45,850 bases of DNA from Marinilabiliaceae bacterium. Lineage in GTDB: Bacteria > Bacteroidota > Bacteroidia > Bacteroidales > Marinilabiliaceae. Under the pieces are notes generated by a model. It was not told where the DNA came from and did no database searches. It was given only the letters and a program-made list of their open reading frames with translations. Positions 1 through 8,291 of this stretch are shown here, piece after piece (position 1 is the stretch's first letter; each line of letters opens with the position of its first letter). The translations under genes and the position numbers were made by a program. The DNA lies in assembly GCA_009777175.1 (NCBI GenBank), contig WRMI01000020.1, positions 1 to 45,850 of the forward strand, given 5' to 3'.

Positions 1-158
1 TGAATAAATGAGTGAATGAGTAAATGAGTGAATGAGTAAATGAGTAAATGAGTGAATGAGTAAATGAGTAAATGAGTGAATGAGTGAATGAGTAAATGAG
101 TAAATGAGTGAATGAGTAAATGAGTGAATGAGTAAATGAGTAAATGAGTAAATGAGTA
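1..158. repeat. Octamer tandem array TGAGTRAA (about 19 units)
   Basis: The stretch is built almost entirely of 8-bp units TGAGTGAA and TGAGTAAA in irregular order; the first unit is the variant TGAATAAA. The array touches the left edge of the window, so its true length is unknown. The same octamer, in the opposite orientation (TTYACTCA), occurs at 39951-40036 and 42655-42905, so this is a dispersed family and not a one-off slippage tract. It has no coding potential on the plus strand because TGA recurs. Confidence 0.95.
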
Positions 159-185
159 TTCTCAATTCGTAAATCATATTTTTTT

Positions 186-287
186 CAGTTTTCAGTTTTC
201 AGTTTTCAGTTATCTGTTATCTGTTATCAGTTATCAGTTAATCACTAACCTCTAACCACTAATCACTAACCACTAACCACTAATTTA
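186..287. repeat. Heptamer repeat tract with drifting unit (TTCAGTT to AACCACT)
   Basis: Directly after the octamer array the period changes to 7 bp. Four TTCAGTT units are followed by ATCTGTT twice, ATCAGTT twice, and then a block of AATCACT/AACCTCT/AACCACT units. The unit drifts by point changes while the period is kept. Fragments of the same heptamers appear at 22592-22610 and 35139-35163. The tract ends about 10 bp before the start codon of sdhB and so occupies the position where its promoter or upstream operon partner would be expected. Confidence 0.85.
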
Positions 288-297
288 AAGTTATTTG

Positions 298-1086
298 ATG
301 AATCTGACGTTAAAAATTTGGAGGCAAAAATCGGCTCGCGAAAAAGGACAATTTGAGATATATTATCTAAAAAATATTTCTCCTGAATGTTCTTTTTTTG
401 AGATGCTTGACATCCTTAACGAGCAGCTGATAAATGAAGAGAAAGAACCAATTGCCTTTGACCACGACTGTCGCGAAGGAATTTGTGGGTCATGTTCGCT
501 TTATATTAACGGTCGCCCGCATGGTCCTGATGAAGAAGTTACGACATGTCAACTTCATCTTCGTAAATTTAAAGATGGTGAAACAATTGTTGTTGAGCCG
601 TGGCGTTCGGCGGCATTTCCTGTTATAAAAGATTTGATAGTAAACCGAAACGCATTAGATGAGATAATGGCAGCGGGAGGATTCATTTCGGTAAATACGG
701 GTGGAGTTCCCGATGCAAATCTGATACCAATATCCAAAGAACATTCTTCGGAAGCAATGGAAGCCGCTTCCTGTATTGGTTGTGGTGCTTGCATAGCAGC
801 CTGCAAAAACGGGTCAGCGATGATGTTTGTTGCCGCAAAAGTTTCACATTTAGCATTATTACCACAAGGAAAAATTGAGACTTCGCGCCGAGTAAATAAT
901 ATGGTCGCCAAAATGGACGAACTCGGTTTTGGAAACTGTACAAATACGGGCACTTGTGAATCTGAATGTCCCAAAGGTGGTTCGGTGTCGCTAATTGCAC
1001 GCTTGAACAGAGAATTTATTAAAGCACCAAAAAATATTTCAGCGTCCCCCGACAATCCAAGAACTGTCAAATTCTTCTGTTTATAA
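298..1086 (+). CDS. sdhB: Succinate dehydrogenase / fumarate reductase iron-sulfur subunit
   Basis: This is the electron-transfer subunit of complex II, passing electrons between the flavoprotein SdhA and the membrane quinone subunit SdhC. The 262-residue protein carries the full cluster set. C58-R-E-G-I-C63-G-S-C66 with C84 binds the [2Fe-2S] cluster in the N-terminal ferredoxin domain. C159-I-G-C162-G-A-C165 and C169, then C214, C220 and C224-P, serve the [4Fe-4S] and [3Fe-4S] clusters. I chose the ATG at 298; an in-frame TTG one codon upstream is less likely. sdhC and sdhA normally precede this gene closely, but the 297 bases upstream are tandem repeats, so its partners are either beyond the window or separated by the repeats. 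It converges on dgt. Confidence 0.95.
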   Translation: MNLTLKIWRQKSAREKGQFEIYYLKNISPECSFFEMLDILNEQLINEEKEPIAFDHDCREGICGSCSLYINGRPHGPDEEVTTCQLHLRKFKDGETIVVEPWRSAAFPVIKDLIVNRNALDEIMAAGGFISVNTGGVPDANLIPISKEHSSEAMEAASCIGCGACIAACKNGSAMMFVAAKVSHLALLPQGKIETSRRVNNMVAKMDELGFGNCTNTGTCESECPKGGSVSLIARLNREFIKAPKNISASPDNPRTVKFFCL

Positions 1087-1184
1087 AGTTATTTGAGTGA
1101 GTCTTTTGCTGGTCCCAACACTTTTCGGGGGTCAAATCGCTTAGTTTTTATTAATATTATGAAAAATGCAGGTTAGGTTAGAAT

Positions 1185-2510
1185 TTATAGCCCCGTACCC
1201 GTTATTTTTCTGAATAAATCGAGGGCGTAAACGTCGGTCATTCCTGAAATAAAATCAATTACAGATTGTATTTTTAAGTGTGGTGGTGCATCAGAAGAGA
1301 CTTTAAACTGTAGGGGAATAAAGGGAAGAAGCAGTCCCGAAAAATGTTCTTTTGGATTCAAAACAGCGTTTATAAATTCGTTTAATAATGAATTTATAAT
1401 TTTAAAACCCGCTATCTCAATTTCTACCACTGATTGATGCTTGTATATGGTACTATATCCAATGTTCATGCAGTTTTGCAATGCTTCTTTTGTATTACCT
1501 TCTAACAAATTAATCAACGGTTTTTCGAAATCGCCTTCTAAAATTGCAGTATGGTTGTCGCAAAATATGTTAGTGCAAAAATCAACTAAACGCCCAATAA
1601 TTATTGCTCTCAAATAAGCAATTTGTTCGTTGATGTCGGTAACTTGTTTACAAACTTTTTCGATTTTTTTTAATCTTTCTTTATCTTCATTTTTATTGAA
1701 AAAGCTCAAAAAAAGTTCTTTTGTTTTTTCTGTTGAAAGAATTGAAAGTTTGTGCGCATCTTCGATGTCCATTATTCTGTAACAAATATCGTCTGCTGCT
1801 TCAACAAGGAATACTATAGGGTGGCGGTTGAAAACGCCGGGGTTTCCACTTTTCTCGCTTATTCCTAGCTCGGATGCAATTTTTGTCCATTTTTCTTTTT
1901 CTGAATTAAAAAAACCATATTTTTTTGCGCCATTAATGTTAGAAGGGTATGGGTATTTTACTATTGATGCGACTGTTGTATAAGTCATTGCAAAACCTCC
2001 TTTTCTACGTCCTTCAAATTGATGTGTAAGTAGTCTGAATGCGTTTGCATTACCTTCAAAATTAGTAAAGTCGTTCCAAATGTTCTGATTTGGAATAAGA
2101 TTTTCGTATTTTTTGCCTTCACCGTTCTTAAAAAAGAGTGAAATAGCTTTTTCGCCACTATGACCAAATGGTGGATTACCAAAATCGTGTGCTAAACAAG
2201 CGGCTGCCGTTACTGAACCTAACTCTTCAATTAAGGGATTGGCAATTTTCAACTTTTCTATCAAAAAGCGGCTAACATTATTTCCCAGGGACCGACCTAC
2301 GCAGGCTACTTCCAAACTATGAGTAAGCCTGTTATGTACAAAAATACTACCAGGCAAAGGAAAAACCTGTGTTTTGTCTTGCATTCTGCGAAATGGTGAT
2401 GAAAAAATCAACCTGTCGTAATCGCGCTGAAATTGTGAACGATCATGATGTTCAATCATTTTGCCGCTCTGACCCGTACGCTTGGTCGAAAGAAGTTTTG
2501 TCCAATTCAT
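1185..2510 (-). CDS. dgt: Deoxyguanosinetriphosphate triphosphohydrolase (dGTPase), HD superfamily
   Basis: The protein hydrolyses dGTP to deoxyguanosine and triphosphate and so influences dNTP pools. At 441 residues it shows the metal-binding HD signature: H64 within RLTH, then A-H108-D109-F-G-N-P-P-F-G-H-S-G-E, and a later V-E-A-A-D-D-I motif near residue 235. The N-terminal region, with SSPFRRMQDKTQVF, is typical of long bacterial dGTPases. The ATG at 2510 lies 11 bp beyond the stop codon of the upstream metallopeptidase gene, so the two probably share a transcript. No clear terminator hairpin is visible in the 98-bp gap shared with convergent sdhB. Confidence 0.95.
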   Translation of the reverse strand: MNWTKLLSTKRTGQSGKMIEHHDRSQFQRDYDRLIFSSPFRRMQDKTQVFPLPGSIFVHNRLTHSLEVACVGRSLGNNVSRFLIEKLKIANPLIEELGSVTAAACLAHDFGNPPFGHSGEKAISLFFKNGEGKKYENLIPNQNIWNDFTNFEGNANAFRLLTHQFEGRRKGGFAMTYTTVASIVKYPYPSNINGAKKYGFFNSEKEKWTKIASELGISEKSGNPGVFNRHPIVFLVEAADDICYRIMDIEDAHKLSILSTEKTKELFLSFFNKNEDKERLKKIEKVCKQVTDINEQIAYLRAIIIGRLVDFCTNIFCDNHTAILEGDFEKPLINLLEGNTKEALQNCMNIGYSTIYKHQSVVEIEIAGFKIINSLLNEFINAVLNPKEHFSGLLLPFIPLQFKVSSDAPPHLKIQSVIDFISGMTDVYALDLFRKITGTGL

Positions 2511-2521
2511 AAAGTAAATTA

Positions 2522-3238
2522 TTAAAAATATGATCGATATTTATTTATCTCTTTGGCAAAAATTTTTGCTTTATTATCTGTACAACTATCCAAAAGTTTC
2601 CAAAAATTTGGTCCATGATTTTTTTCTTTTGTATGACACAATTCGTGAAGTATCATATAATCTATCAAATGTTCGGGTAAACGCACTAAATGTAAGTTTA
2701 GATTGATATTGTTGATATGCGAACAACTCCCCCACTGTGATTTCAAATTTTTTATAAAAACTTTTTTATAAGAGAACCCATATTTTGCAGCTAATTGTGA
2801 AACTCGCACAGGGAACGTTTCTTTGGCTTCAAGTCGCATCGCTTTTTCGATACCGAAACGAATTGCCTCCTGAACTGTTTGGCTTGATACGAGTACATTT
2901 TCAGGATAAAATACATTTAAAACTCCGTTATTTAACTCTATTCGGACACTTGTTCCTACATATTTTTGAACTTGTAATCTAAAAGTTGCAGTTTTAAAAT
3001 CAGTCTGTTCATCAAAAATAATTGCTCTTTTTTCGTGTTCTTTAATTTTTTCCTTAGTTTCTAATATCCAATTTTTATTTTGGTGAACAAAATCAACTGC
3101 TTTCTTTATGCTAAATCTTTTTGGACATATCACTACAACTCCATTAAAAGGTCTGAGACTAATCGATAATCTTTTAAAATTTTTAGAAAATTTAAACAGG
3201 ACAATACCTATCTCATCAAATTCTTTTGTTATTTTCAT
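2522..3238 (-). CDS. YgjP/SprT-like zinc metallopeptidase (DUF45/WLM-like)
   Basis: The 238-residue protein has the zinc-binding helix H198-E-L-C-H202 with a third likely ligand at H208 (KNHGPNFW). Upstream is S-Q-W-G-S-C-S (about 167-173), the hallmark of the YgjP-like M48-related family. There is no signal peptide or membrane segment, so it is cytoplasmic. The physiological substrate of this family is not well established; members are often annotated simply as M48-family or DUF45 proteins. It sits 11 bp upstream of dgt on the same strand. Confidence 0.85.
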   Translation of the reverse strand: MKITKEFDEIGIVLFKFSKNFKRLSISLRPFNGVVVICPKRFSIKKAVDFVHQNKNWILETKEKIKEHEKRAIIFDEQTDFKTATFRLQVQKYVGTSVRIELNNGVLNVFYPENVLVSSQTVQEAIRFGIEKAMRLEAKETFPVRVSQLAAKYGFSYKKVFIKNLKSQWGSCSHINNINLNLHLVRLPEHLIDYMILHELCHTKEKNHGPNFWKLLDSCTDNKAKIFAKEINKYRSYF

Positions 3239-3405
3239 TTTGGCTTGTTATTGCTGATGTTTATGATAACACCTAATTCTGATAGCACAAAAAAAGTTGT
3301 TGGCTGTTAGTGTGCAGCACCATATAAAACGGCTGCCGCCAAAAGTATTTTATACTATTTTTTATATAATAATTCATTTTGCTCCCATTTCTCTGTTTGC
3401 TCAAC

Positions 3406-4410
3406 TTAATTGAGGATATATTCGCTTTTGCTAATTGCCTCTCTTCCACCTTCTGTTCGCAGCCACTCGTATATTTTGTATGCCATGGAGGATTTGTCCA
3501 AATCAGAACGAATGACAACATAAACTTCTGTGGTATAAGGATATGAGCGATTGGTAATGGTTTGTTTATTTGGTTTCACTCCGTCAATTGCAATTGTCTT
3601 TAAATATTTTTCATTAGGTCTTATAATATACTCATTATAGTAATATACGGTATAGCCTATTGCGTTAGGGTCTCTACCTATTTCATCAAGCAATCCCTGC
3701 ATGGTAAAAACAAGTCTTTCCTCATATATTGGAAGTCGCGTATAATATTCCAAGTCAGCCATAACTAATAAATCCATTAATTCTTGACTTCCCGAATTAG
3801 GATTTCTGATGAATGGATTTATAACCGAATGTTCAGGATATCCAGGATATATTTCTACACCAAACTCCCCCCAATCTGTTATTTTTCCTGTATAAATATC
3901 TTGTATGTTTTGGGTTGTCAATCCCACTATGGGATTTTTTGGATTAACAATAAAAATAAAGGCGTCAAGAGCGATTGGAGTTTCAATTAAAGTAATTCCT
4001 TTGGTTTCGGCATACTTTTGTTCATCAGGCGACATCGTGCGTGCAGTAAATAGAATGTCCGCTTTTCTATCGATTAAATTAATGATAGAATTGTGTGTTT
4101 GCGAACATTTGACTACTTTATCAAACTTTTTTCTTAAACTACTTCCTATTTTGGGTTCTATGCTCCAATTACTTGACCCATGGCTTATTTCTTTTTCTAT
4201 CCATTCATAGTTAAGCCCCATTAATTCGCAAGCAATAACTGTATTTAATGGAAGTGTGGATGTAGAACCGTCTATTATCGGATAATTGTCAATTGATAAT
4301 CCTTCAATATAAGGAGAAATTGTACTTTCCTCTTTTTCTTTGTTGCAACTCATACAAAAAACAGTTGCAAACAAAACTAAAACTACGATATTAAACGTTA
4401 ATCTATTCAT
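3406..4410 (-). CDS. PstS-like phosphate/anion-binding lipoprotein
   Basis: The product resembles periplasmic type II substrate-binding proteins of the PstS family. It begins with a lipoprotein signal (hydrophobic segment, then F-C-M-S-C, acylated Cys near residue 22). The mature part has the PstS ligand-loop motif D-G-S-T-S-T near residue 46 and a GSQELMDLL helix in the second lobe, both used for oxyanion binding in the family. I preferred the ATG at 4410 over an in-frame TTG at 4416. No pstC, pstA, pstB or phoU gene is nearby, so it is an orphan binding protein. Phosphate is the likely ligand, but the orphan context leaves this open. Confidence 0.8.
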   Translation of the reverse strand: MNRLTFNIVVLVLFATVFCMSCNKEKEESTISPYIEGLSIDNYPIIDGSTSTLPLNTVIACELMGLNYEWIEKEISHGSSNWSIEPKIGSSLRKKFDKVVKCSQTHNSIINLIDRKADILFTARTMSPDEQKYAETKGITLIETPIALDAFIFIVNPKNPIVGLTTQNIQDIYTGKITDWGEFGVEIYPGYPEHSVINPFIRNPNSGSQELMDLLVMADLEYYTRLPIYEERLVFTMQGLLDEIGRDPNAIGYTVYYYNEYIIRPNEKYLKTIAIDGVKPNKQTITNRSYPYTTEVYVVIRSDLDKSSMAYKIYEWLRTEGGREAISKSEYILN

Positions 4411-4435
4411 TTTCAATCTTTTTAGATTGTAAGGG

Positions 4436-4834
4436 TCATATAGTAATCCATTCGCTTTCTTCTGCTTGTTTAATACATTCTTCTAAACTTCCTTCGCCGA
4501 GCGTCATAAACTTTTCGGATGAATCTGGCCAGTCGAACGAGCAATCGGTCAATGCATTATCGTAAATGGTAAACCGTGCTAACGGAAATTCTAAATACTT
4601 TCCGTCAATTAACGGCTTTGTTAAGATTGCGCCTTCGGGAATGTGTGGCTCGTGCAAATGGTAAAGGTACACGCGACCCTGCCTTATTTGTATCCTACTT
4701 ACATGTTCTTTTAACTTCGATGTTTTTTCGATCATGGCTTTCACAGTGTTCATTAGGCTTACCTTTTTTCGCTCGCATAATTTTACGGGCATTTTTTTGT
4801 GTCCCGTATATACCCAATATCTTTTTTGTGACAT
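4436..4834 (-). CDS. Conserved-looking hypothetical protein, 132 residues
   Basis: I do not recognise this protein. It is soluble, with a basic N-terminal half (KMPVKLCERKKVS, KTSKLKEHVSRIQIRQGRVYLY) and an acidic, aromatic C-terminal half (SFDWPDSSEK, GSLEECIKQAEESEW). The C-terminal motif G-x-L-E-E-C-I-x-x-A-E looks like a short amphipathic helix found in small DUF proteins, but I cannot name one securely. It begins at ATG 4834, lies 25 bp upstream of the PstS-like gene on the same strand, and is preceded by a TACCTTTG box (4916-4923, minus strand) that fits a Bacteroidetes -7 element. Codon use resembles its neighbours. Confidence 0.7.
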   Translation of the reverse strand: MSQKRYWVYTGHKKMPVKLCERKKVSLMNTVKAMIEKTSKLKEHVSRIQIRQGRVYLYHLHEPHIPEGAILTKPLIDGKYLEFPLARFTIYDNALTDCSFDWPDSSEKFMTLGEGSLEECIKQAEESEWITI

Positions 4835-5056
4835 ACTTTTAGATTATTAGCAAATTTTGATTAAATAACCCAAACAAACTCGATTTGGTGTGCAAAAAAT
4901 CATATTTATAAAATACAAAGGTAGCAAAAACCAGAACAAAAAAACGGTTATCATCAAAAAAATAAAAAAAATTTTACCAAAAATAGTGCATTATTTCTAG
5001 CAGTAAATTACTTATAATGATTTGTATACGTATGATTTTTTTATTATTATGCAGGT

Positions 5057-5872
5057 TTATGTTTCAATAAAAAAGAACAAACAGGTTGAAATCAATATCA
5101 TACCCAGGATAAGTCCAGCAATAGAAAAATGGTGTTCGCCGTGTCGTTCGGCTGTTGGAAGGAGTTCGTCAACAGAAATATAGACCATAATTCCGGCAAC
5201 TGCTGCCATAACAATACCATTAATTTGTGGTGACCAAAATGGCATCAAAAATAGATATGCCACTAATGCACCGAGCGGCTCGGTTAGTCCAGATAAAAAA
5301 GAGAGCCAAAATGCCTTTTTTCTGCTACCTGTTGCGTGATAAATTGGAACTGAAACAGCAATTCCTTCAGGTATATTATGAATTGCGATGGCAATGGTAA
5401 TAGGGATTGCCACTGAAAGACCGCTCGTCATTGCGGTAGTAAAAGCGGCAATTCCTTCGGGGAAATTGTGTGCGGTAAGCGATAACGCCACTACTATTCC
5501 TGTACGATACAAAGAATTTTGCTTTCCATTTTGTCGATTCAGTTCTTCAACCCCTTGTAGTTCGTGCGGATTATTTGGCTGTGGAATTAAAAAATCAATG
5601 ATTGTTATTAATCCCATACCCCCAAAAAATGCTAACATTAATGTTAACATTCCCGTTCTTTCGCCGTAATATAACGATAAAGCATCTTTGGCATTGGGTA
5701 TTAAATCCATGAAAGATACATAAAGCATCACACCGGCAGAAAGTCCAAGCGAAAAACAAAGAAATTTTTTGTTGGTACGTTTTGCTAATAATGCAATAGA
5801 ACTACCTATGCCGGTCGCAAGACCTGCAATCAAAGTCATTCCAAAAGAGAGCAAAACAATATTTTGGGACAT
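5057..5872 (-). CDS. zupT: ZIP-family divalent metal transporter
   Basis: This is an inner-membrane importer of zinc and related divalent ions (iron, manganese). It has 271 residues and about eight hydrophobic segments. The two signature transmembrane helices carry the metal-binding motifs H135-N-F-P-E-G and H165-N-I-P-E-G, as in E. coli ZupT. Its start codon directly abuts the ferritin stop codon (5873-5875), so translation is probably coupled to the ferritin gene. The pairing of an importer with an iron-storage protein suggests that iron is a physiological substrate here. Confidence 0.93.
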   Translation of the reverse strand: MSQNIVLLSFGMTLIAGLATGIGSSIALLAKRTNKKFLCFSLGLSAGVMLYVSFMDLIPNAKDALSLYYGERTGMLTLMLAFFGGMGLITIIDFLIPQPNNPHELQGVEELNRQNGKQNSLYRTGIVVALSLTAHNFPEGIAAFTTAMTSGLSVAIPITIAIAIHNIPEGIAVSVPIYHATGSRKKAFWLSFLSGLTEPLGALVAYLFLMPFWSPQINGIVMAAVAGIMVYISVDELLPTAERHGEHHFSIAGLILGMILISTCLFFFIET

Positions 5873-6358
5873 CTATCTTTTTCCAAGCTCGTGGTCAAGA
5901 GCATATAGTCCAGCGGGACTACTTTCTATTCTTGTCAGTTTTTCTAAAATTTTTGTCGCCGTAGCCTCTTCTTCCACTTGTTCGTCAACAAACCATTTTA
6001 ACATGCTTTTTGTGGCATAATCTCTTATATCGCTTGCCATATCCATCAAATTATGAATGCTTTGTGTAACAACTTTTTCGTGTTTTAAAGTTTCTTCGAA
6101 AGCCTCTTTTGGGGAAGTCCACTCTTGTTTAACTTCTGCGACAGGCATTAATAGAACTTTTCCTCCTCGCTCGCCGATATATTTCATAATGCGGGTAGCA
6201 TGTTCAAATTCCTCCTTCGTTTGCGATGCAAACCACGAAGCAATACCTTCAAAACCCTTGTTATCCATATCGTAAGACATTGACAAATAGAGGTAACTGG
6301 ACCATAATTCTGCATTGACTTGTTTATTTAATGCAGCTTCAATCTTTTTTTCTAACAT
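5873..6358 (-). CDS. ftnA: Ferritin (iron storage, ferroxidase)
   Basis: This is a 161-residue bacterial ferritin of the FtnA type. All expected ferroxidase-centre residues are present at the same numbering as in E. coli FtnA: E17, E50, H53, E94, Q127 and E130. The four-helix bundle pattern is intact from residue 1 to about 145. Subunits are expected to form a 24-mer cytoplasmic shell that oxidises Fe(II) and stores it as a mineral. It is the first gene of a two-gene unit with zupT. A TATTTTTG box (6412-6419, minus strand), 54 bp upstream, fits a -7 element, but no good -33 TTTG lies at the right distance. Confidence 0.96.
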   Translation of the reverse strand: MLEKKIEAALNKQVNAELWSSYLYLSMSYDMDNKGFEGIASWFASQTKEEFEHATRIMKYIGERGGKVLLMPVAEVKQEWTSPKEAFEETLKHEKVVTQSIHNLMDMASDIRDYATKSMLKWFVDEQVEEEATATKILEKLTRIESSPAGLYALDHELGKR

Positions 6359-6681
6359 AACTTTTTAATTTTAAGAACGTTATTATATAAATATCTTTTA
6401 AAAATTTTTTGCAAAAATAATCTTTTTTTTTGAAATAAAAAAATTGAGTTTTTTGAACTTTGAATTTATAAAAAATAATTTATTTCATTTCTCTTAAAAC
6501 CTTTATTGTTGAATGTTGTTAATAATTGATATATTCAAACAATAAAGCAAAGATTTCAATTTTCCAAAATATTAATGTGTTATATACATAATATCAGATA
6601 TTTACAGAGAAGAATAAAAAAAATCTGATATTTCGTCTCATTCATAACCGAATGTTAAGTACAAAAATATTCTTGACCCCA
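6359..6681. other. A+T-rich intergenic region with a 10-bp inverted repeat
   Basis: This 323-bp gap between ferritin and sua5 (both minus strand) has no credible ORF. It holds the putative ferritin -7 box at 6412-6419 and a perfect 10-bp inverted repeat, AATATCAGAT at 6590-6599 and ATCTGATATT at 6623-6632, with a 23-nt spacer. The inverted repeat could be a regulator-binding site or a weak transcript-end structure for sua5; it lacks a following T-run on the minus strand. Confidence 0.5.
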
Positions 6682-7674
6682 TTAATTGTTATCGACTGAT
6701 TCGTTATTTTTCGGAGTAAAAGAGTGAGCGGCTTTGGTAAGTCTATCCATTATTGCTCGTCCGATGCCTTCTTCTTCAAATTTTAAGGCGTAAATTTTGT
6801 CAATATTAGCATTTTTTTCAAAACTATACAAAATTCCGAATAGATTTGATGCTGCTTCTAATAAATCACCGTCATCGGAAAGATACTTTATTTTGCATCT
6901 TGTCTGATAGGGCATATCCATTGGTTTTAAGACAATTAGCCCGATATTTTTTGTTAATCCTTCGGGTACTTCATCAAGCAAATAAAGTGGTTTTTGAGGT
7001 GCATAATGACTTTTCATTTGTCCGGGTGCATTCGGCTCTGTTGTTGTGGACTTTGAAATCACTTTAATATCAGGAAAATCATTTACCATCTGTTCTTCAG
7101 AAATGATACCGGGTCGGAGAATTTCTATTGTTTGATTTGAAACAGAGACAATAGTTGATTCTAATCCCATTGTGGTATGACCGCCGTCTATAAGGTAATC
7201 GACTTTAGTAAGTTGGTCAATGACTTGATTGGGCATTGTAGGGCTAATTCTACCAAAAAGATTAGCGCTTGGTGCTGCTATTGGAACACCTGCCAAACGT
7301 ATCAATTTTAATGCAAAAGGATTATTAGGCATCCTAACTGCAACAGTAGGCAACCCCGAAGTAACTATATCCGGTATTTGTTTTTGACGAGGAGCAACAA
7401 TTGTTAGTGGTCCGGGCCAATATTTGTCGGCAAGTCGTTTGATTAGCGGCGACAGCGGCTTAATAAATATTTCATTTACCTCTTCGAAAGAAGAAACGTG
7501 TAAAATAAGTGGGTTGAATGAAGGTCTATTTTTGACATCAAAAATTTTTGCAACTGCCTTAGGGTTTAGTCCGTCAGCACCTAATCCGTAAACGGTTTCG
7601 GTGGGAAAGGCAACAAGTTTTCCTTCTTTTATCAATTTAGATGCAAAAACGACATCTTTTCCTGATTTAATCAT
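6682..7674 (-). CDS. sua5: L-threonylcarbamoyladenylate synthase (Sua5/YrdC/YciO type, long form)
   Basis: The enzyme makes threonylcarbamoyl-AMP from threonine, bicarbonate and ATP, the first step of the t6A37 modification of ANN-decoding tRNAs. The N-terminal YrdC domain (about 1-200) has the nucleotide-binding pattern FPTETVYGLG and PFNPLILH, and APSANLFG in the core. Residues from about 210 onward form the Sua5-specific C-terminal domain, with the linker motif PNAPGQMKSHYAP. The length of 330 residues fits Sua5 and not the short TsaC. The start ATG overlaps the purE stop codon by the ATGA arrangement, so the genes are translationally coupled. Confidence 0.93.
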   Translation of the reverse strand: MIKSGKDVVFASKLIKEGKLVAFPTETVYGLGADGLNPKAVAKIFDVKNRPSFNPLILHVSSFEEVNEIFIKPLSPLIKRLADKYWPGPLTIVAPRQKQIPDIVTSGLPTVAVRMPNNPFALKLIRLAGVPIAAPSANLFGRISPTMPNQVIDQLTKVDYLIDGGHTTMGLESTIVSVSNQTIEILRPGIISEEQMVNDFPDIKVISKSTTTEPNAPGQMKSHYAPQKPLYLLDEVPEGLTKNIGLIVLKPMDMPYQTRCKIKYLSDDGDLLEAASNLFGILYSFEKNANIDKIYALKFEEEGIGRAIMDRLTKAAHSFTPKNNESVDNN

Positions 7675-8144
7675 GCTGATATTAATGAATTATTATCTTC
7701 TGTGAGTTTTTGGCGGTTTAAAGCTTGAGTTGTAAATACTGCTGCTCGAACGCTGTCGTCTGTAAGAGCAAAAATTTTGGCAGCAGCTAATGCGGCGTTT
7801 TCAGGTTCAATAACTACCATTGGTGCAATACCGGATGGCATTCTCAAGCTCGAATAAATATCTGTTCCTGAATATTTTTCAGAATAAGGAGGACATGCGA
7901 TAACGGGACAGAGAGTTTGTCCGTCAGTAAATCCGCTTAAAGCATTGCTACGTCCCGCAACGGTGATGAAAACTACATTTTCCATTTCAAATTCTTGAAT
8001 TATTTCCAAACATTTTAATGGAACTTTATGGGCAGAAGCAATTTTCATAACTACTTCTAATCCCAGCCTGGTTGCCTCTCGGGCAATTTTTTTTGACCAT
8101 TCTAAATCAGACTGAGAACCCATTATTATTACTACTTTTGACAT
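7671..8144 (-). CDS. purE: PurE, class II-like: 5-aminoimidazole ribonucleotide carboxylase
   Basis: PurE catalyses the carboxylation step of de novo purine synthesis that yields CAIR. The 157-residue protein has G9-S-Q-S-D13 and A36-S-A-H-K40 at the substrate site. The loop reads G64-R-S-N-A-L-S-G71 and the later segment S98-S-L-R-M-P-S-G105. These match class II PurE (AIR carboxylase, animal PAICS and Treponema denticola PurE) and differ from the GRAAHLPG-like loop of class I mutases. Class II enzymes use CO2 directly, so no PurK would be needed; none is in the window. It is the upstream gene of the purE-sua5 pair. A TACCTTTG box lies at 8179-8186. Confidence 0.92.
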   Translation of the reverse strand: MSKVVIIMGSQSDLEWSKKIAREATRLGLEVVMKIASAHKVPLKCLEIIQEFEMENVVFITVAGRSNALSGFTDGQTLCPVIACPPYSEKYSGTDIYSSLRMPSGIAPMVVIEPENAALAAAKIFALTDDSVRAAVFTTQALNRQKLTEDNNSLISA

Positions 8145-8178
8145 GCTATTTTTTAAGTAAATTTTCTTAAATAAGTTG

Positions 8179-8207
8179 CAAAGGTATTATTTATTTTTCA
8201 TTTCAAA
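8179..8207 (-). promoter_or_regulatory. Putative Bacteroidetes promoter of purE-sua5
   Basis: Reading the minus strand, a TTTG at 8207-8204 is followed after 17 bp by TACCTTTG (8186-8179), a full match to the TAnnTTTG -7 consensus. The spacer is 2 bp shorter than the usual 19-21. It lies 35 bp upstream of the purE ATG. Confidence 0.45.
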
Positions 8208-8291
8208 ATATTTTTCCATATTTTTCTTAAAAAAATTCAAAATAAAACAAAAAGAAAAACGTTTAATCCGTTACAAAACTATTGTAATAGG

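Noticed and set aside
1087-1184. Terminator between sdhB and dgt
   Set aside because: No stem of useful length followed by a T-run could be found on either strand.
3273-3521. Minus-strand ORF of 82 codons next to the PstS-like gene
   Set aside because: It overlaps the PstS gene end in another frame and extends over non-coding DNA; no domain or ribosome site.
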